A stretch of 64,000 nt of DNA from Neospora caninum Liverpool. Lineage: Eukaryota > Apicomplexa > Conoidasida > Eucoccidiorida > Sarcocystidae. The first letter of the stretch is position 1. Every line of letters starts with the position of its first letter. The notes beneath the pieces were generated by a model. That model did not search any database, had not been told where the DNA came from, and saw only the letters and a program-made list of their open reading frames with translations. The stretch lies in assembly GCF_000208865.1 (NCBI RefSeq), contig NC_018385.1, positions 744,001 through 808,000 on the forward strand. Direction: 5' to 3'. This document shows positions 54,293 through 64,000 of the stretch, in pieces. The translations under genes were made by a program, and so were the position numbers.

Positions 54293-56733
54293 AGCGGGAG
54301 AGAAAAGCGAAAATGTCAGCGAAAACCGGTAAGGAAAAGTCGCGTCCGAGTGTGCAAGGCGACAGAAATCTCTACATTATCGCCCTCGACATGTTTCATG
54401 ACAAACCGGCAGAGGCACCATCAGTTCTCTGCCCGCTTATGACCCCGTTCAAAAGGGGTTTTGAGGCTGGGACGACCCTCAGCTGATCATGCGTTCGTGG
54501 CGACCCGTGACGACTTGCAGATACGGATACGTGTGCGGAGGAAGAGGAGAAACTGTGATTCATTGCAACTGGCAAACTTTATGGGCGTCGACTGAAGAAA
54601 ATACGCGTTGTTTTTTGAACGGCGTCCGTGGTGGACATACAAAAACGGCAGCAGAACACAGGAGCGCAGCACCGGTTTTCGATGCGAATTAAAACGACCG
54701 CGCAGGTAGGCTCCGGAACGGAGAATACATCCTGTTGCAAGTTGAGTCCATCTCAGAGAGACCAGATTGCAAAGTGATTCCAGAGTCAATCAGCCTCTAC
54801 TTGGAAGACGTTTTTCGAAAGGTCCGGCTTTGGCTGGCCCCCAAAATTCCTATGTTCCCTTGCGCACAGCTGTGGGATGATAAATTCAATCGTAGCCTTC
54901 AGAGAGTTTGGGGCTGCGGCAAAACGGCACTTTGCTAACGCAGCCTTCACAAGTTGCTTTCGTACACACAACACACTAACGAACTGTGGTTTCCGCTCAG
55001 CCAAAAATATTTCAGCGAAACCTGCTCTATGAAACGCAGGATAACCGTTGTGTGGTGTTTGAAACAGGAAGGGTCGCAAGTTCTTAGCGATTTGACGGTC
55101 TATTCAAATCCTGTCGTTGAGTGACTGTCAACAATTAGGAAGCGTATCAAAGCATCAACTGCAGCCACCACCAGTGCATTTCATGGAAATGGCATAGAGG
55201 CTGTCTCGAGCACCATCTGATCCTTCGACGATCTACAGTTGTGTGCATTCAAGACAGCGAAAACGAACGTGTTCGACTAAATCTTTCTTCTATCCGGCAG
55301 TCAATGAGGCTTCTGAGCAGCCAGTCTTGGATGTCCACGCATCCCCTCCAAAGGGGGTCTCTACCACGGCGGGGGTAGAATCATGCAATTTTGGAGGTTT
55401 CCCACCCTCGTTATTTCTCTTCAATGCAAGTCTTCCGCAGGGGTGACAGGCCCCGGGGAGTTGTGCCACAATCCTCAAAAATGGCAGATGAGCTCCGGGG
55501 CAGTTAGATATCCAATCAGCCGTTCTCTACGTTTATGTGGAACGCCCTATATCCCAAATGCAGACCACGGTGTGTTGAACAAGGGATATTCTGCCTTTCT
55601 GCTCTTTGCTAGTTGAGCGGCTATACAACAGAGACGAATCACGCAGCTCGGGTGAAACACGATGAATTGGGAGTTGGCATCCGAAGTCCACTACGTTGAC
55701 GGCAGAGCAACGTAAAGACGTCACACGGGAATAAGACATAGAGAAGCATCCGTGAGCGTTTCCTAAAACGCCGAGGTAGGAAGAGCACCTCTATTAGCAA
55801 CACAGTGGATCTGGGTACTAGCGGCGTGGGAGGCCAACGGTGACACAAGTAGAAGTCCAATGGAAGGAAAGCGAGATTCACCTTTGCTAGAAAGTCTGAG
55901 CGCGTAGCAAGGGCCATGTTCGTTTCCCTTGTAGTCATCGACCAGCACAGACCACTTTCGGCCACGGTTTCCTACTTGCTTCGCAGAACATAAGGTGTTC
56001 GAGGACGCGTGGTATCCCGAGGCAAGCGTGTCTTGATACACAAGATGGGCTCTAGAGACTGACTGTCTCGCGGGACAGCTCGCACATGTTTCGGCCAGCA
56101 ATCTTAGCTGAAGCAGCTGATGAACGCCGCATGACCAACAAGCGAAGCTCATGCATTCGATAAAGCAAGCCTGGAGTTACTCACAAAGATGACGTACAAA
56201 AGATAGAGTTAACCTCCTGCTTCCATAGTCACATGATTCAACCACTATCCAGTCCTCGCAGTCGAACCACGTGGCGGTTTTAAGCCCCAGAAAACAAATG
56301 ATTACTGGATTTGAGATAGTATACGGATGAAGAACCCGCAAACTCACCCGGTTTCAAAAACCTTTCTTTGCTGTCGCAGCACTTAGTGCTGGATACAGGC
56401 ACGAACGGGCACACCACGTACGAATTTGTGTTCACTGAACAACGCTTCCAACACTGAATGCCCTCTTTCTGGAATTACATTAAAACTGACACTGAAAACA
56501 GGCCGTTCATGCTCCAAAACAGTACATAGCTTTTGTCCCACCGTACAGCGCTGTGCTTCCCCAAGGTGTGACAACACAGGCATGCATTCCAGTGTTCGTG
56601 AACAAAAAAGAAGTATTTCAGCAGTTCGAGGAAAGGAGGGCTGGGCGGTGAGATGGCACACGCAAGCTGAACCGAACACTGAAGCAGTCAGGCAAACTTT
56701 CCTTTCAAGGTATTATCGTGCATTCTGAGCAAG
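54293..56733. other. Intergenic region between coiled-coil and zinc-finger genes
   Basis: These 2.4 kb lie between two minus-strand genes. They should contain the 3' UTR of the zinc-finger gene (stop 56734-56736) and the promoter of the coiled-coil gene. Open frames of 60-130 codons occur on both strands without recognisable motifs. An extra 5' exon of the coiled-coil gene could be hidden here. Confidence 0.5.
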
Positions 56734-58590
56734 TCACAATCTCTTAAGTCTTCCTCCCTTCAGGCCAAGACCCTTTCCCCCCATACCAAGAAAAGCCCGT
56801 CGGCCGGCCCCAGCCTCGTCCTCTTCCTTCAACCTTTCGGCACTTGCTCCTCTGGATTCATCTGCCGCAACGTCTCCGCCAGCCGAAAGTGTTTCACCCT
56901 CCTCTTTGATCTCTGCACTATCTCTCTCACCGAGGTGTCTCCCTTGCTGCCCTCCATTTGCTACACCCGCGGTGGTTTCATTGTCTGCAGCCAGGCCATG
57001 TATATCCGCTTGCACAGGGTCCTTGTATGCATCATTGGCAGTTGCCTTGCCGCCATCGTCGCGTGCGCCACCGTCGCCGTGAGGGTCCATACCTCTTCCT
57101 GCGGCAAGCGCTCTGTCAGCATCTGTGGTGTGTGTGCCTCCCTCAAGTCCTGTAGCTGAAGTGAGACTTGCCTCAACAGCTTCCTTAGCATTTGCCGTTC
57201 CGCTGCGTGACTCACCGTTCACTGCCGTATCTTCAGAACCCCCCAGTGTACTTTCTAGTGCAACGCTCGCTCCAAAAGACTTCTGCGACAGCACGCCCGC
57301 GTTCGGATTGATATCGCCTGACCCATCGCCCATAGGACTGCTCTCGCCTGCTCTGGCAGTTTCCCTTTCAGCTCCTTGATTCTCCCTCTGTGTGCCTCTG
57401 GATGCGCCCTGAGAGTCGGTAGCTAGAGCGAATCGCAGCTGAGGAGCATCCGGCAGTGGTGGGCCTTCTACCGACGCAGATATGGCGTGCTTGATAGCCC
57501 CACCTCCTTGGCGGCGCCCCACTGTCGTAGGCTTTTCAACGAATTGAGAGATGACCGCTGCGTGCTGTTGTACGAGTGTCGTGACTGCCGCCAGCTCGTT
57601 CCGGAGGTCCTGCACACTCTCTTGCAGTGCAGACAACTCCTCAGCATAGTGACGGCCCCCAAGCTGCGCTAAGACAGAATTGACTACTGTTGTCTCAGCT
57701 GACCGACCCGTCGGACTGTCACTGGAATCAGAGGAAAGGTCTCCGTGTGCGGCATCGAATGCACCACCCTGAGTGGGACTGTCGAACAGCGTACGCCTCA
57801 TGGCCCACATCGAGACAATAACGCAAGCAAAGAGACAGACAACCAGCCACCAACACCGCCGACCTGCTGCACTGGATGAGGCGCGAGACAGCGAACCAAA
57901 TGCCCCCGAGCTTTTCTGCCCGTCGATGAGTGCCCCTCTAACGCCAGCCCGGCTCCCATGCCGTTGAGAAGCACTACTACGGGAGCTGAGAGAGAGGGGC
58001 AGCGAGGAAGCAGATCCGGGGATGCCACCCTCACCGGAAAAAAGACTGCGAACTTTCCCGAAAATACCCGGGGAAGTGAGCTTTTTAGGGGACGTCGAGG
58101 GCTGCCTTGATGCGGCGCATGGCTCAGATGTTACGGAAGCTCCACGGGAAGTAAGGACAGAGGGTTGATGCAGCGAGGAACGGGACGGAACCACCGGCAG
58201 CTCTGTAGCGGATGGGACGCTTCGCGGACGAGGGAACACATCATCTGCCCCCCCTCCTACGGTTATAGGGTAGCTAGGAGGATCTGTTGAAGATACAAGA
58301 CCGCTAGGTCGACTGGAAAAAGTAGAGACCGAAGACGGGGGCAAAGAAGCAGCAGTAGTCGCGGATGAGTCATCTGTGCCGTCCTCCGTAAACGTGTCTG
58401 AAGAACAGGCTGAAATTGTCATCGCCGACTGTTTGATGATAACATGAAGCTTGCTGTGCGACGGCCAGCTGCTAACGAAACAATCCTGGGAACAGAAGAA
58501 GGATGTCCGTCCGAACTCAGAACATTTCGGACAGCACAGGCGAGAAGTCGTCTCGTCGCCGCAGCCCTGACACGTCACCATTGTTTCCAT
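56734..58590 (-). CDS. Membrane protein with MetAP1-type zinc finger and coiled coil, 618 aa
   Basis: This is a single-exon frame, ATG at 58590, TGA at 56734-56736. Residues 7-49 form a zinc finger with the spacing and flanking residues of the N-terminal zf-C6H2 domain of type 1 methionine aminopeptidase (C7, C10, C19/C20, C23, FFCSQDCF with C33 and C37, W42, H45, H49). In MetAP1 this domain helps ribosome association. Here no peptidase domain follows. Instead there is a Ser/Pro-rich linker, one hydrophobic span at about 246-266 (WWLVVCLFACVIVSMWAM), a coiled coil at about 302-352 (ALQESVQDLRNELAAVTTLV) and an acidic Gly/Ala/Glu tail ending in KGGRLKRL. No signal peptide is visible, so the finger is predicted cytosolic and the tail lumenal, or the reverse. 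A role as a membrane tether for ribosomes is speculation. Confidence 0.85.
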   Translation of the reverse strand: METMVTCQGCGDETTSRLCCPKCSEFGRTSFFCSQDCFVSSWPSHSKLHVIIKQSAMTISACSSDTFTEDGTDDSSATTAASLPPSSVSTFSSRPSGLVSSTDPPSYPITVGGGADDVFPRPRSVPSATELPVVPSRSSLHQPSVLTSRGASVTSEPCAASRQPSTSPKKLTSPGIFGKVRSLFSGEGGIPGSASSLPLSLSSRSSASQRHGSRAGVRGALIDGQKSSGAFGSLSRASSSAAGRRCWWLVVCLFACVIVSMWAMRRTLFDSPTQGGAFDAAHGDLSSDSSDSPTGRSAETTVVNSVLAQLGGRHYAEELSALQESVQDLRNELAAVTTLVQQHAAVISQFVEKPTTVGRRQGGGAIKHAISASVEGPPLPDAPQLRFALATDSQGASRGTQRENQGAERETARAGESSPMGDGSGDINPNAGVLSQKSFGASVALESTLGGSEDTAVNGESRSGTANAKEAVEASLTSATGLEGGTHTTDADRALAAGRGMDPHGDGGARDDGGKATANDAYKDPVQADIHGLAADNETTAGVANGGQQGRHLGERDSAEIKEEGETLSAGGDVAADESRGASAERLKEEDEAGAGRRAFLGMGGKGLGLKGGRLKRL

Positions 58591-61500
58591 GTGTAAAGCA
58601 AGAGATGTGCAAGGCTACAGCAAAATGTGCTCATCCGCAGCTCCGATATTGTGTGCATCTCAAGCGTAGCGAATCTCTTTGCTGTTCTGTTTCGGCGATG
58701 AAGAAACAGACAACAGCGACCAGCACCGGGGAGACAGAGTAACCAGGAAGAAAAAGAACGATAGGAAACGCAGTGTGTCCACTCCACCCGGACGGTATGC
58801 GAAGAGAGCCGGAGAGGCGTCTTGGTAGTTTGCAAAAGAACACGTTCGCACAATTAACTTATTTTCCTCGATGGCAAGCAACCATACCCAAGGCTTCCTT
58901 TGGCACCAGGGACGTCGATTTTTCGTCGGATAACAGGCGAAATGACCATAGCGCACGTGTGCAGGAACACAGACGTCGGTTTGAGGACAACAGGCGAGGC
59001 GAGCTCACGCAGTGGCCGACAGGACAGCGGCGACCGGCAACTTAGGACTGATCCGCCACATCCAATGCACATACTTTTTTATTCTGTATCATGCAATCAG
59101 CGACGTCTGCATCATAGCTGTGTTTAAAAGCAGTGCATGACACGCTGGTGACACTCGGCCGGTAATTTGCCGTCGTTAGATGCCCTGCTTCAAACACGGT
59201 CGCTGGCCGGATCATTCGGGGAGACAACCGTACTACAGTCACATAGACAGTTCCAAACAATGCTAGAAACACAAGGAATTTTCAGAAGAGGCTAGGTGGA
59301 GAGACGAAATCCTCTATTTAGTGTCAGTCCACAAAATCAACAAGGGACGGGGTTCCTCCACCACAAACAGGCCTGTTTGGGAGCTGCATGCCTGGAAAGC
59401 GTGGCAGGGTTTCCAGCCACGTTTCTCACCGGGCTGTCCGGACAGCCTGCGTCCAGAGATATGAGGACAGCTCCTTCCGTGCCCTGTCACTAGAATTCCC
59501 GCAGTATGCTTTGGGCAGTTTTTCGCAAGTGATCCCCTGAAGAACTGAGCAGATGTCTTTTTTCGTGGAACTGTGACGTCACTTTGCCCTGTTTGTGCAT
59601 CTTCCGTCCACGGTGGTTGCATGCGAATTCGAAACCGCCTGCTTGTTCGATTGTCTTGCATGATCTCACGCTTGAGGACTGGAGTGTGCATACTGATCAA
59701 CCGGCGACCGGCAGCTGAAATCTAGAGGGGAAACCCTTCTTGGCAACGCATAAAAAAATCACTAGGTTTTCGCTGGAAGGCTGCAGCAAGTGACGTACGA
59801 CGAACAGGCGACCCAACACGTTCGCGTGGCAGCGGTTTTCGATACGTGTGCGGTCACCAGTGTCGCTCTCGAAGGGAAGCACTGCTTCCTACACATACCT
59901 GACGTGGATCGACCGACATCTCTCTACAGAAAATACTTCCCACTTCCAAAGCCGCCGAGCATGAATGTGCATATAAGCTGACGCTTGTCAGAGAGAGAAA
60001 ACTGCTTCCCAGATGGTGCCTAGAACACGCTCGTTTCCGGGTGCGTTGTGCACTGGAAGACCTAGTTGCGCTGAGATAGCAAATAACTCTAGGAAATAAA
60101 GAAGCAGTAGTAGAGTACCTGCAATCATGTCCATACTCAAGGTTTCCGCAGAGGCGTCAGCCAACCCGGAATAGAGGAGCCAAGACTACGGTTATTCTTC
60201 TCCAGCTGGTGCATAGGGAAGGAAGCGTCCAAGCGGGAGAGAAGCAGATTTGTGGAACTCAATCGCTAAAGACAGAGCTCGTCGCATACTGAAACGAGCT
60301 CAGCACTGCTTGCGGGAAATATGGAGTCGGTTGATCAATAACTCACGTCGCCCTCGTCAACAGTCGGCGGCAACCTGTGTCACCAAAAAGTAGAAGCAGA
60401 CTTGAACGTCTCGTCTCATTACTGAAACAGAGACTGCCCTGCCACGGGACGCTGAATTCTTGAATCACATTATCACGGCAAGTAAAAAAAAGCGCGCCCC
60501 TCGCGTGTACCTTCTGAACCGGAACACTGAGGGTGTTTTGTCACTTCCTAAATGTTCGGATTAGTTCGAAATTCATCTACTGCAGTCAGACGATTCAGAC
60601 TTCTCCAGCCTTTTTCTGCACGTGAGGCAATAGCATTTTAATGTTTCTGCGCATCTCGGCACAGCCAAAAAGCACTTTACCTGGCGAGATCCCCCGTGTG
60701 ATGCGGAGAATTGCCGTGCCAGCGTTTATCACGTCGCCGCTTGACTCAGCTCGCCTTCCTCTTGACATCGAAAATGATTGGGCAATCACATTCTTTAATC
60801 TGACATTATGTTATGAGAAAAACCGTTTTCTACTGTTGCGGAACAGCATGATAATCGATCTGCGTCACGGAATAGTGCTAAATCGGTTTTTCCCGAGACA
60901 GGCAACAGAAACACGGAAGGCAAACGCCCGCAAGGGACACTCATTCTCTCTCCGAACGGCCATTATATTCCACTTTTCCTGATAGCACCACTTTTTCAAA
61001 CAACAATCTCCCGTCGGTGCACCACACATGTCATTTTTGGCCTCGATATTCGTGTACACTCTTCCCGAACTGTCCCACTCCACCCGCCAAAGAAAGCAGA
61101 CAACCAACAAAGGCCAGTGTGCATCTCTTGTGCAGCCGAAATAGAAAAGCAGGCAGGTCTTCCGTTACTGTTGTAGCAGTCCCCTATGAGGATCAGGCAG
61201 CGATAAGTACAATCCCCGGTACTCATTTCCGGAACCACATTCCATGCGCAGAAGGAAGCAAAGATGAAGGCATTTTTGCCAAGATGAGGCTGTGATGTTC
61301 ACCGCGTGCAGGTCTTCTCTTGGGCGTGCCCGTTCCCTTCTGTTGGCGGCACCACGACGAAGCCCCCAGGACTGCCACCCTATGCCATCGATGATCCGTG
61401 TTGTTGCTTCTATTGTGCGCGGTAGCTACCAGCTCATGGTTATCAAAGCGGCTTATCGTAGCCTGTAGCGAACTCACTGTTGCAGTTTTATGAGAGCATG

Positions 61501-61617
61501 GAACAGTTTCTTCTGACTTCTTCTCCGAACTCCACGGGAATGCTTCCACCTCTGAAAGCTTGAGCACCGAATTCTGCCAGCATCTTCTGGTGTGCACCCT
61601 TGTCTCCGATCTCACGT
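58591..61617. other. Intergenic region between zinc-finger and phosphodiesterase genes
   Basis: In 3 kb there is no supported gene. The right part should be the phosphodiesterase 3' UTR and the left part the promoter of the zinc-finger gene. Frames such as 59314-59700 (minus, 128 codons) and 60641-60982 (plus, 113 codons) have no domain, and no splice partners for them were found. Confidence 0.5.
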
Positions 61618-63931
61618 TTACTCCGCCTTCTCCTGCAAGGTCCTCTGTTTCTCAGCCTCGTCAAGATGCTTCCCCAATGTCACAGGCCCCTCAGTGCCAA
61701 GGTCCTCTCGAGTCAGCGCTGGTACATCCAACGTCATATTCTTTCCTCGCAACTTCCGTTCAAACTCTGTAAAAGAAGTCGGTGTGTCTACCTCTTTGCC
61801 TTGCATAGCTTCCCATTTGTTCGTGTTGGCTGTCAAAATTGATAACAACGAGGCCCTGAACACAGGAACAACGTATCACCGAATAGCCTCCACGTCGGAG
61901 CATGAAGTAGGATGTGACAACCAAGTCACAACGCACGGTTCGTTCCACAAAATACTGTCATTTTCAAAGCAACAACCTCATGCACCCGTAGGGTCGGAGC
62001 TGCTCGCTACAGCAGAATGACGAGGGCAAGATGTAGATGCAGCAGTTCCACTGGGTCTTTGGTTTTTACACTGCTCTGACTTACATGAACGTGTCATGGT
62101 CGTCTGTGGGCTGGAGCTCCACAAGGAGAGGCATAACGACGTACGTAAGGAAGCCGACTTGGGACGTGGGAAGCTGGGTAGCTTGATCACGGTTACACAG
62201 AGGAGAAACCGGAAGCCCAAGCCGCTTCTCCTCGTCGCCTTGAAGATAAAATTCTAGAGTTACCCGCATTGACCACTCAAAGTGCTCGTCCCAATTCACC
62301 AGTCCGTGACTTATGTCCGCCGCCCTAATACAGCCTTCCGTTATTAAGCTGAACGACACAACAGAAGAAATCTCCGGAGAAGTTTGAAGACCATTTGTGT
62401 GTGCTTATACAAAATAAGTCTTTCCGCAGTTACTATGGGGGGACGCATTCAGCGTCACGTGCATTTTTACTTGCAATCGCTTCGTTGGGGTGGAACTTCC
62501 TCCTTACTTCTGGTTCGAGTGAAAAGCAAGAAAAAGCACAGCGAAGGTCTAGAGAGCTACGGCCTCTCACATTGTACGTTAGTGAACTTACTATTGATCC
62601 TCGGCATTCTGTGACATGTTGAACTCCGGCGACTTCTTCCTGTTTCTCACTCTTGTGAGAAAGTCGAAATGACTCTTCATGTCTGTCGCTAGGATCAGAT
62701 CGATCACCAGTCCCCGAACGCTCCTGAAAAACTAAAAAAAGACAATAGACGCAATAGAAACCGGTCAGCACGTGACCGTTAAGTTCTCTACCATGCAAAG
62801 GAAACCCGTCCCCGCCCTTCAGACACGAATCTCATGCACTACCGCTCAAAAATGTCGCTTGGTCTGATTAGTAAGCAATCGTCCCAAACCTTCAGACGGT
62901 GTTACGCGCACCGCCGCTTTGTGGCTAGCAGAAGTGGAGAAAATAACTCTCACATAGACACAAAAACGCGCGGGTGCGAATGCACTGTGCCTATCAGGCA
63001 GCAAAACTGCGGCACTGCTCACGTATGGGAACGTCAATCGGAATATTCACGCGATCCGCAAGTTTTGACATTAATTACAGGTACGAACAGGGAAACCTCG
63101 ACCACGAACAGGAGCTACGCGTGCGTTGCTCGTGTTCATGTGTCTTACATTAAAGCATATTATTGATTTCAGAATCTGAAAACTGAAACAGGGCCCCGGT
63201 AGTTGTCGTCAGAAGAAAATACACTTCTCTGCCCTTCCTTCTACAACCTAGTTCAGCTTTTTGCATGTGGACCATAGTGATGATTCTGTTTAGAGACGGG
63301 CCAGCATGTTTTCTCTAATACGACGGTAGAAACACGCACTCACAGCTCTTACCTCAGGGGACGTCTTCTCGAAGATGTTGCAACCCCCACTAGAGAGAAT
63401 GCGGAAGGTGAGGGCCGCGTGAAAATTCTCCAGGACAGATGAATCATTGTATATGATGCTCTGCATGTGCATAGGATACAGTTCACAGCAAGACCCGGAA
63501 GCAGAATACGCATCGTTTTACATACGAGGAGAAGGAAAGCCATTAGCAGCGACACCAGTAGAGGAGGTGAAAAATTTTCACTCAATATGAACGGTTGCAG
63601 TAGTTTCTGAGCGAATACAATAGCGCTGAATCTTGTCGAAGGCCCTTGCAGCTGTAGAAAAACAAACCAAAACCGTCCCCTCCCCCCCCCCACATACTGT
63701 AACGGGATAATAAAAAGAATAGGATCACGTTGTTAAAGAACGGTGTGTACCCCCTCTTCTGTCCTGGGGTTCGGCCCAGAAGAAGTTCACGAAGGCTCAG
63801 GTTCCGTCTGCATGTGCCGACTGACCGCTAGGTGTGAACTACTCGTCAGGAAGGCATTGTTTCGAGCAGGATGGCCGACGTCATGGCACAGGGAAGCCAG
63901 GCGAGCCGCTGTCAACGCTACCACATGACAA
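61618..63931 (-). CDS. 3',5'-cyclic nucleotide phosphodiesterase, catalytic domain, 5' end beyond window
   Basis: A class I phosphodiesterase that hydrolyses cAMP and/or cGMP. Visible exons, 5' to 3': 63931-63826, 63460-63353, 62731-62592, 62348-62085, 61855-61618. Phases close from an incoming phase 2 to the stop at 61618-61620 (about 284 residues). Motifs in order: metal-binding CHDVGHP with RNNAFL, YNDSSVLENFHAA, NIFEKTSPE, LVIDLILATDMKSHFDF, the second metal Asp in AADISHG, the LGLPVSPLCNR loop, SQVGFLTY carrying the invariant purine-binding Gln, and NTNKW near the end. The earlier HNxxH metal motif, any membrane helices and the N-terminus lie to the right of position 64000. The last ~60 residues are a charged tail. 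cAMP/cGMP preference cannot be read from this part. Confidence 0.93.
63677..63691 (+). repeat. Poly-C tract in phosphodiesterase intron
   Basis: A C-rich run (CCCCTCCCCCCCCCC) lies between the phosphodiesterase exons 63826 and 63460. It is a poly-G tract on the gene's own strand. Confidence 0.8.
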
Positions 63932-64000
63932 CTGACAGCAAATGGAAATAAACCAGAACAGGAGACGGAGAGGTAATGGTACGGCTATGTCCGCTCGTCA

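Noticed and set aside
53940..54332. 130-codon plus-strand frame
   Set aside because: It is antisense to the first exon of the coiled-coil gene, whose frame splices in phase to helical exons.
61223..61615. 130-codon minus-strand frame after the phosphodiesterase stop
   Set aside because: It lies immediately downstream of the stop on the same strand and has no motifs; most likely 3' UTR.

Overview
The window looks like nuclear DNA of an apicomplexan parasite, most probably a tissue-cyst coccidian of the Toxoplasma/Neospora/Hammondia type. The reasons are small GT-AG introns with gene models that close in phase, GC-rich coding sequence with R/E/S/P-rich low complexity, many (TA)n microsatellites, a short TTTAGGG telomere-type motif, and decayed pieces of mitochondrial DNA inside introns. 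Species cannot be fixed from the sequence alone. Exon models were made by hand from splice sites, reading phase and family motifs; no search or calculation was run.

Left third (1-14.7 kb): a divergent pair shares a ~1.5 kb promoter region. A 512-aa secreted, type I membrane protein (faintly PIG-X-like) is on the minus strand, and an intronless 2365-aa coiled-coil/acidic protein is on the plus strand. A tRNA-Gly(UCC) gene follows on the minus strand at 13.2 kb.

Middle (14.7-42.2 kb): a second divergent pair consists of the tRNA m7G46 methyltransferase (TRM8/METTL1; minus, 10 exons, 298 aa) and a crotonase-fold, 3-hydroxyisobutyryl-CoA hydrolase-like protein (plus, 14 exons, 723 aa). The hydrolase-like protein appears to have lost conserved acidic residues. 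Next is a glucose-6-phosphate 1-dehydrogenase gene (plus, 15 exons, 568 aa) with an unusual signal-peptide-like N-terminus.

Right third (43.2-64 kb): three minus-strand genes lie head to tail. They are a ~970-aa coiled-coil protein built from about 23 small, mostly phase-0 exons; a 618-aa protein joining a methionine-aminopeptidase-1-type zinc finger to a transmembrane segment and coiled coil; and the 3' part of a cyclic-nucleotide phosphodiesterase gene that runs off the right edge.

Non-genic structure is rich. There is a 20 x 40 bp minisatellite in one intron, a cox3-like and an antisense LSU-rRNA-like mitochondrial fragment in two introns, two copies of a ~280 bp dispersed repeat flanking the G6PDH gene, a 71-bp repeat shared by introns of two unrelated genes, a 93-bp tandem duplication upstream of G6PDH, and many microsatellites. 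No operons, CRISPR arrays or intact transposons were seen. The genes are individual eukaryotic units; the only evident arrangements are shared divergent promoters and a convergent G6PDH/coiled-coil pair.
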